From Streptomyces radiopugnans (lineage in GTDB: Bacteria > Actinomycetota > Actinomycetes > Streptomycetales > Streptomycetaceae), in contig NZ_FOET01000001.1 of assembly GCF_900110735.1 (NCBI RefSeq), positions 124,001-188,000 of the forward strand: a stretch of DNA of 64,000 nt. Direction: 5' to 3'. A program made the translations under genes and the position numbers. The notes under the pieces were generated by a model that was not told the DNA's origin, searched no databases, and worked only from the letters and a program-made list of their open reading frames with translations. Positions 44,994 through 54,162 of the stretch are shown in pieces; within the stretch, counting starts at the first letter, position 1; every line of letters begins with the position of its first letter.

Positions 44994-46625
44994 TCACATC
45001 CGGAAGACGCCGTAGCCGGGCGCCGCGGGGTCCTTCTCGGGCAGCGGCGCGTTCGCGCACGCGGTGAGCGCGAGGCCGAGCACCGTACGCGTCTCCAGCG
45101 GGTCGATCACGCCGTCGTCCCACAGCCGCGCGGTGGCGTAGTAGGCGTTGCCCTGGGTCTCGTACTGCTCGCGGATGGGCGCCTTGAAGGCGTCCTCCTC
45201 CTCGGCGCTCCACTCCTCGCCACGCGCCTCCAGCTGGTCGCGCTTGACGGTGGCCAGCACCGACGCGGCCTGCTCGCCGCCCATCACCGAGATCTTGGCG
45301 TTGGGCCACATCCACATGAAACGCGGCGAGTACGCCCGGCCGCACATCGAGTAGTTGCCCGCTCCGTAGGAGCCGCCGACGACGACCGTCAGCTTGGGCA
45401 CCCGGGTGCAGGCCACGGCCGTCACCATCTTGGCGCCGTGCTTGGCGATGCCGCCCGCCTCGTACTGGCGGCCCACCATGAAGCCGGAGATGTTCTGCAG
45501 GAACACCAGCGGTATGCCGCGCTGGTCGCACAGCTCGATGAAGTGCGCGCCCTTCTGGGCGGACTCGGCGAACAGGATGCCGTTGTTGGCGACGATCCCG
45601 ACCGGGTGGCCGTGGATGCGGGCGAAGCCCGTCACCAGCGTCGTGCCGTACTCGGCCTTGAACTCCGCGAACCGGGAGCCGTCGACGACGCGGGCGATGA
45701 CCTCGCGCACGTCGTAGGGGGTGCGCGAGTCGACGGGGACCGCGCCGTAGAGCCCGGCCGGGTCGACCTTCGGCTCCTCCGCCGGCTCCACCGGCCACGG
45801 CAGCGGGCCGCGGCGGGGGAGGGTGGCCACGATGTCCCGCACGATGCGCAGGGCGTGGGCGTCGTCCTCGGCGAGGTGGTCGGTCACCCCGGAGGTGCGC
45901 GAGTGGACCTCGCCGCCGCCCAGCTCCTCGGCCGTGACGACCTCGCCGGTGGCCGCCTTCACCAGCGGCGGCCCGCCCAGGAAGATCGTGCCCTGGCCGC
46001 GCACGATCACGGCCTCGTCGCTCATCGCCGGCACGTAGGCGCCGCCCGCCGTGCACGAGCCGAGGACGGCGGCGATCTGCGGGATGCCCGCGCCGGACAT
46101 CCGGGCCTGGTTGTAGAAGATCCGCCCGAAGTGCTCGCGGTCGGGGAAGACCTCGTCCTGCATGGGCAGGAAGGCGCCGCCGGAGTCCACCAGGTACACG
46201 CACGGCAGCCGGTTCTCCAGGGCCACCTCCTGCGCGCGCAGGTGCTTCTTGACCGTCATCGGGTAGTACGTGCCGCCCTTGACCGTGGCGTCGTTGGCGA
46301 CGACCACCACCTCGCGGCCCGACACCCGCCCGATGCCGGCGATCACGCCGGCGGCCGGGGCCTGGCCGTCGTACATCCCGTCCGCCGCGAGCGGAGCCAG
46401 CTCCAGGAAGGGGGACCCCGGATCCAGCAGGGTGTCCACCCGGTCCCGCGGCAGCAGCTTGCCGCGCGCGGTGTGCCGCGCCCGTGCCCGCTCGCCGCCG
46501 CCCAGCCGTGCCGCGGCGAGCTTCTCGCGCAGTCGCGCGGCCAGCTCGCGGTGCGCGGCCTCGTTCGCCCTCGCCGCCTCTGACGCCGGATCCACGGCGC
46601 TGACCAGCGGAGGTGCCTGCTGCAT
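44994..46625 (-). CDS. Acyl-CoA carboxylase beta subunit (carboxyltransferase)
   Basis: 543 residues. The two crotonase-fold halves of a carboxyltransferase are present: the N half with [17 protein letters not shown] and [38 protein letters not shown], and the C half with [40 protein letters not shown] and [20 protein letters not shown]. These match the beta subunit of 3-methylcrotonyl-CoA carboxylase more than propionyl-CoA carboxylase. It is the first gene of the leftward operon and diverges from the TetR regulator across a doubled operator. Confidence 0.93.
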   Translation of the reverse strand: MQQAPPLVSAVDPASEAARANEAAHRELAARLREKLAAARLGGGERARARHTARGKLLPRDRVDTLLDPGSPFLELAPLAADGMYDGQAPAAGVIAGIGRVSGREVVVVANDATVKGGTYYPMTVKKHLRAQEVALENRLPCVYLVDSGGAFLPMQDEVFPDREHFGRIFYNQARMSGAGIPQIAAVLGSCTAGGAYVPAMSDEAVIVRGQGTIFLGGPPLVKAATGEVVTAEELGGGEVHSRTSGVTDHLAEDDAHALRIVRDIVATLPRRGPLPWPVEPAEEPKVDPAGLYGAVPVDSRTPYDVREVIARVVDGSRFAEFKAEYGTTLVTGFARIHGHPVGIVANNGILFAESAQKGAHFIELCDQRGIPLVFLQNISGFMVGRQYEAGGIAKHGAKMVTAVACTRVPKLTVVVGGSYGAGNYSMCGRAYSPRFMWMWPNAKISVMGGEQAASVLATVKRDQLEARGEEWSAEEEDAFKAPIREQYETQGNAYYATARLWDDGVIDPLETRTVLGLALTACANAPLPEKDPAAPGYGVFRM

Positions 46626-46646
46626 GCCCTTCGAGCCCCCTTGCTC

Positions 46647-46664
46647 GGTTAGTGAGCGTTAACC
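46647..46664. promoter_or_regulatory. Operator 1 of the TetR regulator
   Basis: GGTTAGTGAGCGTTAACC, itself partly symmetric, 22 bases upstream of the carboxylase beta ATG, so it should overlap that promoter or leader. Confidence 0.75.
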
Positions 46665-46674
46665 TCGTCCATCA

Positions 46675-46692
46675 GGTTAACGCCCGCTAACC
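46675..46692. promoter_or_regulatory. Operator 2 of the TetR regulator
   Basis: GGTTAACGCCCGCTAACC; its reverse complement agrees with operator 1 in 16 of 18 positions. It covers the -35 (TTAACG) and spacer of the regulator promoter. Confidence 0.8.
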
Positions 46693-46706
46693 CGGCTGTC
46701 TACAAT
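46677..46706 (+). promoter_or_regulatory. Promoter of the TetR gene
   Basis: TTAACG (46677-46682) and TACAAT (46701-46706) are spaced by 18 bases. The ATG starts seven bases after the -10, so the mRNA is leaderless. Confidence 0.7.
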
Positions 46707-46712
46707 TCCCTC

Positions 46713-47429
46713 ATGACCACCAGGACCGACGCCCCCACCCGCCGAGAGCAGATCCTCGGCGAGGCCGCCCGCCTGTTCGCCGAGCGCGGCTTCCACGGCG
46801 TCGGCGTGGACGAGATAGGCGCGGCGGTCGGCATCAGCGGCCCCGGCCTCTACCGCCACTTCGCGGGCAAGGACGCGATGCTCGCGGAGCTGCTGGTGGG
46901 CATCAGCGAGCGGCTGTACTCGGGCGGGCGCAGGTGCCTGGCGGAGTCCGGCGAGGCCGGCCTCGCGCCGGGGGCGACGCTGGACGCGCTCATCGGCCGC
47001 CACATCGACTTCGCGCTCGACGACCGCGCCCTGATCACCCTCCACGACCGGGAGCTGGACCGGTTGCGCGACAGCGACCGCAAGCTGGTGCGCCAGCTCC
47101 AGCGCCAGTACGTGGAGCTGTGGGTGGGCGTCGTGCGCCAGGTGCACCCGGAACTGCCGGAGAAGGAGGCCCGCGCCTCCGTCCACGCCGTCTTCGGCCT
47201 GCTCAACTCCACGCCCCACCTGAGCCGCCCCTCCTCGCTGCCGGACCGCGACGCGGCGGCCGCCCTCCTGCACAGGCTGGCCCGCGGCGCCTTCGCCGCG
47301 GCCGCGGCGGACGGCGGCGCGAGTGGCGGCGCGGGCGACGACTCCGGCGGCCCGGCGGTCGGCGTGTACCGCGTGGAGGAAGGCGCGGCGGACGGCGTGA
47401 ACGGAGGCGGGGCGGGCGCCGAGGGCTGA
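46713..47429 (+). CDS. TetR-family regulator of leucine/acyl-CoA catabolism
   Basis: 238 residues, leaderless ATG at 46713. The helix-turn-helix reads ILGEAARLFAERGFHGVGVDEIGAAVGISGPGLYRHFAGKDAMLAEL. A helical ligand domain follows (IDFALDDRALITLHDRELDR). The last 45 residues are Gly/Ala/Asp-rich and unlikely to fold. Being divergent from the carboxylase operon across two matching operators, it should repress both and respond to an acyl-CoA of the pathway, like LiuR-type regulators (inference). Confidence 0.9.
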   Translation: MTTRTDAPTRREQILGEAARLFAERGFHGVGVDEIGAAVGISGPGLYRHFAGKDAMLAELLVGISERLYSGGRRCLAESGEAGLAPGATLDALIGRHIDFALDDRALITLHDRELDRLRDSDRKLVRQLQRQYVELWVGVVRQVHPELPEKEARASVHAVFGLLNSTPHLSRPSSLPDRDAAAALLHRLARGAFAAAAADGGASGGAGDDSGGPAVGVYRVEEGAADGVNGGGAGAEG

Positions 47430-47590
47430 GACCCCGAGCCGGGCCCCGCGCCGGGCCCTGCCCGAGCCCTGCCCGGACTCGCGCCGGTGCCCGCCGCGCG
47501 CGTACGACCGCGTATGACACCGCCCACAGCGGCGGACAACCGCCGGAACACCCCTGGACAGCCGATTCGACCCTTCGGTAGCTTGCGTCT

Positions 47591-47604
47591 GAGCAAGCGC
47601 TTAG
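47591..47604. promoter_or_regulatory. Palindromic motif upstream of the second acyl-CoA dehydrogenase
   Basis: GAGCAAGCGCTTAG has the symmetric core AAGCGCTT 26 bases before the GTG at 47630. Similar AGCAAGCGCTT sequences serve as TetR-type operators in acyl-CoA catabolic genes of actinobacteria. Confidence 0.5.
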
Positions 47605-47629
47605 TTTTCCGGCCCCAGGAGGCGATGAC

Positions 47630-48787
47630 GTGCGTCGCACGGTGTTCAACGAGGACCACGAGGCGTTCCGCGAGACCATCCGCGACTTCATCGCCGCCGA
47701 GGTCGTGCCTTACTACGAGCAGTGGGAGAAGCAGGGCCACGTCCCCCGCGAGCTCTACCTCAAGCTCGGCGAGCTGGGCGTCTTCGGCATCGAGGTGCCC
47801 GAGGAGTACGGCGGCGCCGGCGAGACCAGCTTCAAGTACAGCGCCGTCATCTCCGAGGAGACCGCCCGCGCCGGCGTCAGCTTCGGCGGCTCCGGTGTCC
47901 ACACCGCTCTGTGCCTGCCCTACCTGCTGAAGTACGCCAACGAGGAGCAGAAGCAGCGCTGGCTGCCGCCCTTCGTCACCGGCGAGATGATGACCGCCAT
48001 CGCCATGACCGAGCCCGGCGCCGGCTCGGACCTGGCCGGCATGAAGACCACCGCGAAGCTGTCCGAGGACGGCACGCACTACATACTCAACGGCGCCAAG
48101 ACCTTCATCACCGGCGGCGTCCAGGCCGACCGCGTCCTGGTCTGCTGCCGCACCGCCCCGCCGACCCCCGAGGACCGCCGCGGCGGCATCTCCATCCTGG
48201 TGGTGGACACGAAGAGCGAGGGCTACACCGTCGGCCGCAACCTCGACAAGCTGGGCCTGAAGTCCTCCGACACCGCCGAGCTGTCCTTCACCGACGTCAA
48301 GGTCCCCGTCGAGGACCTGCTCGGCGAGGAGGGCAAGGCGTTCTCCTACCTCACCCACAACCTCCCGCAGGAGCGCCTGGGCATCGCGATCGGCGCCTAC
48401 GCGCAGTCCGCCGCAGCCGTCCGCTTCGCCCACGAGTACGTCAGGGACCGCACGGTCTTCGGCAAGCCCGTGGCCTCCTTCCAGAACACCAAGTTCGTGC
48501 TCGCCGACTGCCAGGCGGACGTGGACGCCATGCAGGCGGTCGTGGACCGCGCGCTGGACGCCCTGGACGCCGGGGAGCTGACCCCCGCCGACGCCGCCTC
48601 CGTCAAGCTGTTCACCACCGAGACCGCAGCCAAGGTCATCGACAAGTGCCTCCAGCTGCACGGCGGTTACGGCTACATGCGGGAGTACCCGATCTCGCGC
48701 CTGTATGCCGACACCCGCGTCACCCGCATCTACGGGGGCACCAGCGAGGTCATGCGGTCCATCATCGCCAAGTCGATGGGCCTGTGA
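47630..48787 (+). CDS. Acyl-CoA dehydrogenase, long-chain-like
   Basis: 385 residues from GTG 47630 with AGGAGG eight bases upstream. The family signatures AIAMTEPGAGSDLAGMKTTA, HYILNGAKTFITGG, RTVFGKPVASFQNTKFVLAD and LHGGYGYMREYPISRLYADT are complete; the base glutamate region is IYGGTSEVM, where a Glu is missing as in long-chain/isovaleryl-type members. Compared with the dehydrogenase at 40.7 kb it shares only general family features, so this is a separate substrate class. It is transcribed together with the downstream thioesterase gene. Confidence 0.92.
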   Translation: MRRTVFNEDHEAFRETIRDFIAAEVVPYYEQWEKQGHVPRELYLKLGELGVFGIEVPEEYGGAGETSFKYSAVISEETARAGVSFGGSGVHTALCLPYLLKYANEEQKQRWLPPFVTGEMMTAIAMTEPGAGSDLAGMKTTAKLSEDGTHYILNGAKTFITGGVQADRVLVCCRTAPPTPEDRRGGISILVVDTKSEGYTVGRNLDKLGLKSSDTAELSFTDVKVPVEDLLGEEGKAFSYLTHNLPQERLGIAIGAYAQSAAAVRFAHEYVRDRTVFGKPVASFQNTKFVLADCQADVDAMQAVVDRALDALDAGELTPADAASVKLFTTETAAKVIDKCLQLHGGYGYMREYPISRLYADTRVTRIYGGTSEVMRSIIAKSMGL

Positions 48788-48842
48788 GCGGCCGGGAACG
48801 AGGCGGCCGGGCACGGAACCGAGCGGAGGACACGCACCTTCC

Positions 48843-49766
48843 ATGACGAACGACGGCACGGGCGCGGGCGCCGGCCAGGCGCCCCCGTCCGCCCTGCTGG
48901 ACCTGGTCGGCCTGCTCGACCTGGAGCGGATCGACCGCGACATCTTCCGCGGCCAGAGCCGCCCGGCGGTCGTCCCCCGGGTCTTCGGCGGGCAGGTGGC
49001 CGCGCAGGCGCTCGTCGCGGCCTTCCGCACCGTCCCCGACGACCGGCTCGCGCACTCGCTGCACGCCTACTTCCTGCGCCCCGGCGACCCGGCCGCGCCG
49101 ATCGTCTACACGGTCGACCGCATCCGCGACGGGCGGTCCTTCACCACCCGCCGGGTCGTCGCCGTCCAGCACGGGCAGCCGATCTTCCACCTGTCGGCGT
49201 CCTTCCAGGCCGGCGAGGACGGGCTGGAGCACCAGGAGCCGATGCCGGCCGCACCGGACCCGGAGACGCTGCCGGACTCCACCGAGCTGCTGCCGCGCCA
49301 CGCCCATCTGTTCAGCGACCCCGGCGTCGCCGGCCGCCTCGCCGAGGCGCGGGCGGCGGTCGACCTGCGGTACGTCACCGAACCGCCGTACGCGACGGCC
49401 GGGCAGCCGCGCGAGCCGCGCTCCCAGGTCTGGTTCCGCACGGCAGGCAAGCTCGACGGCGACCTCGACCGGCCGGTGCTCCACCTGTGCCTGGCCGCCT
49501 ACATCTCCGACATGAGCCTGCTGGAGCCCGTCCTCCTCGCCCACGGCCGCGGCGGCTGGACGGTCGGGGACGTGGTGGGCGCGAGCCTGGACCACGCGAT
49601 GTGGTTCCACCGCCCCTTCCGCGTGGACGAGTGGCTGCTGTACGACCAGTCCAGCCCCACCTCCCAGGCCGGCCGCGGACTGGGCCACGGCCGGATCTTC
49701 ACCGCCGACGGACGGCTGGCGATCACGGTGATGCAGGAGGGCGTGGTGCGGGTGCCGCGCGGCTGA
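48843..49766 (+). CDS. Acyl-CoA thioesterase II (TesB type)
   Basis: 307 residues; ATG at 48843, 55 bases after the dehydrogenase stop, GGAGGA about 13 bases upstream. Double hot-dog architecture: RVFGGQVAAQALVAAFRTVP and HSLHAYFLRPGDPAAPIVYT in the first half, GRSFTTRRVVAVQHGQPIFH, then SLDHAMWFHRPFRVDEWLLY and GRGLGHGRIFTADGRLAITV in the second, with the Asp (SLDHAMW), Ser/Thr and Gln catalytic residues of TesB. It hydrolyses medium- to long-chain acyl-CoA to free acid and CoA, and could relieve CoA trapping during fatty acid oxidation. Confidence 0.93.
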   Translation: MTNDGTGAGAGQAPPSALLDLVGLLDLERIDRDIFRGQSRPAVVPRVFGGQVAAQALVAAFRTVPDDRLAHSLHAYFLRPGDPAAPIVYTVDRIRDGRSFTTRRVVAVQHGQPIFHLSASFQAGEDGLEHQEPMPAAPDPETLPDSTELLPRHAHLFSDPGVAGRLAEARAAVDLRYVTEPPYATAGQPREPRSQVWFRTAGKLDGDLDRPVLHLCLAAYISDMSLLEPVLLAHGRGGWTVGDVVGASLDHAMWFHRPFRVDEWLLYDQSSPTSQAGRGLGHGRIFTADGRLAITVMQEGVVRVPRG

Positions 49767-49853
49767 GGCCCGTGCGGCGGGGCGCCCGTGCGGCGGGCCC
49801 GCCCAGGGGTTCCCGCCCGGCCCCGCATCCTCGCCGGCCCCGCGGAAACGCGG

Positions 49854-49887
49854 GCCCCGGTCCGGCGCGCGGGTGCCGGACCGGGGC
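49854..49887. terminator. Bidirectional terminator, thioesterase / Erm-type gene
   Basis: A 13-bp perfect stem (GCCCCGGTCCGGC 49854-49866 with 49875-49887) with an eight-base loop. Confidence 0.85.
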
Positions 49888-49914
49888 GCCGAGGACGTCC
49901 CACAGGCCGTTCGT

Positions 49915-50682
49915 TCAACCCCGTCCCAGTTCGCCGAACAGCACCAGCCACTGACGCGGGGCGACCAGCCCCACGGGGGTGTCCGTGCCGACCCCCGCCG
50001 CCGCGCAGGCGGCCCGGACCCGGCGTGTGCGGTGCCGCCGCGCCAGCGTGGCCGCCAGCGAGCCGCCCACCCCGGTGAAACCGTGCTCCACGAAGGCCCG
50101 GTAGCCGGGGAGCCGGTCCGGGGGCAGCAGGGGCGTGGAACGGCGCTCGATCCGGAGCGCGGCCGAGTCGGTGCGCGGCACGGGCACGAAGCTCCCGCGC
50201 CCGACCCGGCAGCCCAGCAGCCAGTCGTGGCAAGGCCAGCTGAGCACCGTCAGCAGCGGCCAGCGGCCGTAGTCCCCGGTGTGCTTGCGCGCGTACTCCC
50301 GCTGGGTGAGCAGCGTCGCGGAGGTCAGCGCGGGGGCGGCCAGGCACCACCGCACGATGTCGGTCGTGCGCGAGTAGGGGATGTTGCCCACCACGGCGAA
50401 CGGCTCGTGCGGAGGGGAGGCCCGCAGGAAGTCGCCCCGTACGGGGCGGACCTCGGGGCGTCCCGCGAAACGGCGCTCCAGCCGGGCGGCCAGGCGCGGG
50501 TCGATCTCGTACGCCACCACCTCGCGGCAGGTACGGGCCAGCGCGGCGGTGAGCGGTCCCTCCCCGGCGCCGGGCTCGACCACCAGGTCGCCGGGGCCGA
50601 CCCGGGAGAAGCGCACCAGGCGGCGTACGGCGTCGGTGTCGTGCAGGAAGTTCTGGGAGAGCGTGATGCGGCGGCGTGCCAC
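49915..50682 (-). CDS. Erm-type 23S rRNA adenine N6-methyltransferase
   Basis: 255 residues from GTG at 50682. Features of the Erm/KsgA family: ITLSQNFLHD at the start, SAM loop VVEPGAGEGPLTAAL, the acidic residue in AYEIDPRLA, the catalytic NIPYS, and the C-terminal GFTGVGGSLAATL-type helical domain. Proportions and QREYARKHTGDYGRWPLLTV favour Erm, which methylates A2058 and gives macrolide-lincosamide-streptogramin resistance, over the housekeeping KsgA. The GAGGAC ribosome-binding site is caught in a hairpin, and a short leader reading frame lies upstream, so inducible expression is likely. The antibiotic range cannot be read from sequence. Confidence 0.85.
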   Translation of the reverse strand: MARRRITLSQNFLHDTDAVRRLVRFSRVGPGDLVVEPGAGEGPLTAALARTCREVVAYEIDPRLAARLERRFAGRPEVRPVRGDFLRASPPHEPFAVVGNIPYSRTTDIVRWCLAAPALTSATLLTQREYARKHTGDYGRWPLLTVLSWPCHDWLLGCRVGRGSFVPVPRTDSAALRIERRSTPLLPPDRLPGYRAFVEHGFTGVGGSLAATLARRHRTRRVRAACAAAGVGTDTPVGLVAPRQWLVLFGELGRG

Positions 50683-50689
50683 GGGCGAA

Positions 50690-50706
50690 GTCCTCTGTTC
50701 GAGGAC
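50690..50706 (-). promoter_or_regulatory. Shine-Dalgarno-masking hairpin of the Erm-type gene
   Basis: On the reverse strand GTCCTC (50706-50701) pairs with GAGGAC (50695-50690) across a GAACA loop. GAGGAC is the gene's ribosome-binding site, seven bases before the GTG, so the closed stem blocks initiation. Confidence 0.7.
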
Positions 50707-50943
50707 AGGCCGGGGCCGGGCGCGGCGGAGCGCGTGCGTGGACGGTTCCACAAGGGTGTGGGCGCGCGGGGCTTCGGGCCTGTCCGGGTCCACGGGAGAC
50801 ACCGGGGCCCGGGCACGCATGCGGAAGGACCGCGCGAGGACGCGGGGAGCGCGGGGGAGCGGGCGCGTACGCGTGACGGCGTACGCGAAGGGCGCGTCCG
50901 TACGGAGGGGCGCCCGGGGGCGCCTGCGGACGGCTGCTCGGGG

Positions 50944-51081
50944 TCAGACGCTCGACGGGTCCCGGCGTGCCGGGGCCGAACGCCGACCGCGCGGGCGGCC
51001 GGTCGTCTGCGGACACCAGCCGGAGCGCCGCGCGACGGCGCCCGCACCGCTGGTGATCGCCATGAAGGCTGCGGAACCCAT
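50944..51081 (-). CDS. Candidate leader peptide upstream of the Erm-type gene
   Basis: A 45-residue frame begins at ATG 51081, opening MGSAAFMAITSGAGAVARRS and ending in TGA at 50944. The ATG lies about eight bases after a TAGCGT -10, so it would be translated from a leaderless mRNA. It is 260 bases upstream of the Erm-type start. The peptide has no homologue that I recognise; the case rests on position and promoter, and drug-stalled ribosomes on it could remodel the leader RNA (inference). Confidence 0.45.
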   Translation of the reverse strand: MGSAAFMAITSGAGAVARRSGWCPQTTGRPRGRRSAPARRDPSSV

Positions 51082-51088
51082 GGCCGCG

Positions 51089-51118
51089 ACGCTAGGTGCC
51101 GCACCCGTCGGCGGGCAA
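51089..51118 (-). promoter_or_regulatory. Promoter of the Erm-type transcript, WblC/WhiB7-like
   Basis: On the reverse strand TTGCCC (51118-51113) and TAGCGT (51094-51089) are 18 bases apart, and AT-rich TAAAT (51127-51123) sits four bases before the -35. Such an AT tract upstream of the -35 is the hallmark of WhiB7/WblC-activated resistance promoters. Confidence 0.55.
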
Positions 51119-51189
51119 CCGGATTTACGGGCCGCCGGCAGCCCGCGGGCGCCCGCCGCCGGACGGCCCGGACGCCCCGCCCGCCCCCG

Positions 51190-51984
51190 CTACGCGGGCG
51201 TCAGCCCCGCCGCGTCCAGCAGGTAGGCGGTCATCGGCTCGTAGTAGCGCGGATTGATCACATGATCGTCCAGGGGGACGGTGACCGCGAGGGTGCCCTC
51301 CGCCTCGCCGAGGAAGAGCGCCGGGTCGTTGCAGTCGGCGAAGCCGACCGTGGTGATGCCGCGCTGCGCCGCGCAGCCCGCCCAGCCGTGGTCGGCGAAG
51401 ACCAGGTCCGGCAGCGGCTCGCCCTCGCGCTGGAGGGCGTCGAGGATCGCGGTCATCGGCTCGGGGGAGTGGGTGTGCCACAGCGTCGCCCCGCGCTCGT
51501 GCATCGCGATGTCCGCGAGCTGCACCACCACGCCCTGGTCCGCGATCAGCCCCAGCGGCACCCGTACGATCTCGCACCCGGCCAGCCGCAGCGCGTTCGC
51601 CACCTTGCTGTGCAGATCGATCAGCGCGCCCGGGTGGCCGGTGGCGAACAGCACCCGGTGGCCGGCCTCCGCCGCCTTGCGCAGCTCGACCGCCGCCCGG
51701 TCCAGGGCGGCCACCGTCAGCTCCGGGTCGATGGTGTCCTGGCCCTGGCGGTGCCCGGGGTCGTCGACGACCCCGCAGCGCTCGGCCATCACCGCCAGTA
51801 CGTCCTGCTCGTCACTCCAGCGGTCGCCCAGCTCCAGGCCCAGCCAGTAGTGCCGGTCGCCGTTGGCGAGCCGGCGGTAGTGGTCCAGGTTGTTCTCGCG
51901 CGGAGTGGCGACGTCCCCGGCGATACGGGTGCGGACGAGGTGGTCGATCAGCTCGGAGCGGGAGGGGGCGGCGGTTATCGGCAT
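51190..51984 (-). CDS. Conserved actinobacterial phosphatase-like protein
   Basis: 264 residues from ATG 51984. Strongly patterned segments include [76 protein letters not shown] and [15 protein letters not shown]. Histidine and aspartate clusters (GHPG, HTHS, DHGW) resemble a metal-dependent hydrolase site. Streptomyces homologues that I recall are labelled phosphatase without biochemical proof. It is cytoplasmic and divergent from the agmatinase-type gene. Substrate unknown. Confidence 0.75.
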   Translation of the reverse strand: MPITAAPSRSELIDHLVRTRIAGDVATPRENNLDHYRRLANGDRHYWLGLELGDRWSDEQDVLAVMAERCGVVDDPGHRQGQDTIDPELTVAALDRAAVELRKAAEAGHRVLFATGHPGALIDLHSKVANALRLAGCEIVRVPLGLIADQGVVVQLADIAMHERGATLWHTHSPEPMTAILDALQREGEPLPDLVFADHGWAGCAAQRGITTVGFADCNDPALFLGEAEGTLAVTVPLDDHVINPRYYEPMTAYLLDAAGLTPA

Positions 51985-52175
51985 GGGGGCATTGTCCCCC
52001 GAGGGGGCCCGCCGGGCGATCGGCTTCGGCCCGTGGCGCCCCCTCCGTCTCCCGCCGTGCCCGCGCGGTGCCCCGTCGCGCCCGCCGCCTCCTGTACGGG
52101 CCGTCCAAAAGGGTGCGGGCGACTGTCGGATCCGTCCATGTCCGCGGGGAAGGGCCCCTGCCTACCCTCGGCCGC

Positions 52176-53156
52176 ATGAGCAGCGACCAGCAGCAGCCCC
52201 GCGGACCCGTCGACTCCTCCCGCATCCCGCGCTTCGCGGGCCCGGCGACCTTCGCCCGCCTGCCCCGCCTGGACGAGGTGGGCCGCGCCGACGTCGCCGT
52301 CGTCGGGGTGCCCTTCGACTCGGGCGTCTCCTACCGGCCCGGCGCCCGCTTCGGCTCCAATGCCGTCCGCGAGGCCTCCCGCCTGCTGCGCCCCTACAAC
52401 CCGGCCCAGGACGCCTCCCCGTTCGCGCTCGCCCAGGTCGCCGACGCGGGCGACATCGCCGCCAACCCCTTCGACATCCACGAGGCGGTCGAGACGGTGG
52501 AGCGGGCGGCCGGCGAACTGCTGGACACCGGCGCCCGGCTGATGACGCTGGGCGGCGACCACACCATCGCCCTGCCGCTGCTGCGCGCGGTTGCCCGTAA
52601 GCACGGCCCCGTCGCCCTGCTCCACTTCGACGCCCACCTGGACACCTGGGACACCTACTTCGGCGCCGAGTACACCCACGGCACGCCCTTCCGGCGCGCG
52701 GTGGAGGAGGGCATCCTCGACACCTCCGCGCTCTCCCACGTCGGCACCCGCGGCCCGCTGTACGGCAAGAAGGACCTCACCGACGACGCCAAGATGGGCT
52801 TCGGCATCGTCACCTCCGCCGACGTGATGCGGCGCGGCGTGGACGAGGTCGCCGACCAGCTCCGCCAGCGCATCGGCGACCGCCCGCTGTACGTCTCCAT
52901 CGACATCGACTGCCTCGACCCGGCCCACGCGCCCGGCACCGGCACCCCGGAGGCGGGCGGCATGACCTCCCGCGAGCTGCTGGAGATCCTGCGCGGGCTC
53001 GCCTCCTGCAACCTGGTCTCGGCCGACGTGGTCGAGGTCGCCCCGGCGTACGACCACGCCGAGATCACCTCGGTGGCCGCCTCCCACACCGCCTACGAGC
53101 TGACGACGCTGATGGCCCGGCGGATCGCGGCCGAGCGGGAGTCCGCGGAGCGGTAG
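52176..53156 (+). CDS. Agmatinase/guanidinobutyrase-type ureohydrolase
   Basis: 326 residues; ATG at 52176 follows CCTACCCTC at leaderless spacing. Binuclear manganese ligands are all in place: [14 protein letters not shown] and [22 protein letters not shown], with the C-terminal [20 protein letters not shown]. This is the SpeB family, hydrolysing agmatine or guanidinobutyrate to putrescine or 4-aminobutyrate and urea. The order with the divergent phosphatase-like gene matches S. coelicolor as I remember it, where the enzyme handles guanidinobutyrate from arginine. The exact substrate cannot be told from sequence. Confidence 0.92.
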   Translation: MSSDQQQPRGPVDSSRIPRFAGPATFARLPRLDEVGRADVAVVGVPFDSGVSYRPGARFGSNAVREASRLLRPYNPAQDASPFALAQVADAGDIAANPFDIHEAVETVERAAGELLDTGARLMTLGGDHTIALPLLRAVARKHGPVALLHFDAHLDTWDTYFGAEYTHGTPFRRAVEEGILDTSALSHVGTRGPLYGKKDLTDDAKMGFGIVTSADVMRRGVDEVADQLRQRIGDRPLYVSIDIDCLDPAHAPGTGTPEAGGMTSRELLEILRGLASCNLVSADVVEVAPAYDHAEITSVAASHTAYELTTLMARRIAAERESAER

Positions 53157-53168
53157 GCCCGGCCCGCA

Positions 53169-53206
53169 CCCTTGGGCCACCGGCCGTCCGGGCGGTGACC
53201 CAAGGG
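53169..53206 (+). terminator. Terminator of the ureohydrolase gene
   Basis: CCCTTGGGCCACCG (53169-53182) pairs with CGGTGACCCAAGGG (53193-53206), one mismatch, ten-base loop. Confidence 0.85.
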
Positions 53207-53611
53207 GGCCACCGGTGGGACGCCGGCCCCGGGGGACGAGGGAGACGAGGGGGCGCCCCGGCGGTGGGCCGTCCCTCGCGGTGTAACGGTGGTTATTGCG
53301 GCTGCAATCGCTTCCGGAGGCGTGGTCGCGGCGCGTCCCCGCGCGGGTTCCGCTGGCCGGGACCCCCTGCTTTTCGGTCACGTTTGGAGCAGTGCGTATC
53401 CGGACGTAAGCACAGGGTTTCGAAGCCGGTGAAAACGATCGATCACATCGTCGCTGGTGACCGGCGCGCGCACCCTGTACCCCCGGGGGTTACAGCAGGC
53501 TACTGGTTTAACACGCAACGTTACTCGAAATGATCGTCGAAGGTGCATCCGACGATGCTTCCCGACAGACTCACGTTCGCTATCCGTTACACCCCGACGG
53601 AAGGACGCGTC
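53207..53611. other. AT-richer intergenic region
   Basis: 405 bases without a supportable gene, and distinctly less GC-rich than its surroundings (for example TTACTCGAAATGATCG near 53521). It holds ATCGTCG (53533-53539) inverted as CGACGAT (53550-53556). Probably a regulated promoter region of the small secreted protein gene downstream. Confidence 0.5.
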
Positions 53612-53899
53612 ATGCGGAACGCGGTGAAGTGCGCCCTGGTGAGCGGCCTGCTGGCCGCGGGCACGCTCGCCCCGCTGTGCGGCGCGGCGCTCGCCGCGCC
53701 GGCGCCCCAGGCGCCCTCGGCGCTGGTGCTCGCCACCGCGCCGGAGCGCACGGGGGAGGCGGACGGCGCGGGCGCGCCGGTCTGCGCCTTCGAGGGCTCC
53801 GGAAGCCCGGGGGGGTCCGGGAGCCGTTCCACACCGGAGATCCTCTGCGTGTGGCCGGATGCCGCGGAGGGAGACGGCGCGGAGGTGTTCGCCATCTGA
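53612..53899 (+). CDS. Small secreted protein
   Basis: 95 residues from ATG 53612 with GGAAGGAC seven bases upstream. MRNAVKCALVSGLLAAGTLA begins a classical signal peptide cleaved near ALAAPAP (about residue 29). The mature part is short, Gly/Ser/Pro-rich and acidic, with two cysteines (CAFEG and ILCVW) that could form one disulfide. No family recognised. The long AT-richer leader suggests tight regulation. Confidence 0.65.
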   Translation: MRNAVKCALVSGLLAAGTLAPLCGAALAAPAPQAPSALVLATAPERTGEADGAGAPVCAFEGSGSPGGSGSRSTPEILCVWPDAAEGDGAEVFAI

Positions 53900-54162
53900 C
53901 GGAACCTTCCGGCGGAAACCGGGGTCCGCACCACCTGGGACCCCACTGAGACGGCCGGTCGCCGTGCACGCCCCGGACAGGCGGCGCGAGCGGTCCGGCG
54001 GGCCCCGCGGTCCCTCCTCACCGCGGGGCGGGCCGATCGAGCGGACGGGCGGGGAGCCGGTCCTGTGGGGGGTGCTGGCACGCACCGCCCGTCGACGCCG
54101 CGGCCCACCAAGGGCGCGGTCCGGAGAGAATGCCTGGCTCTCCGGGCCGCGCCCCCTGTCGT

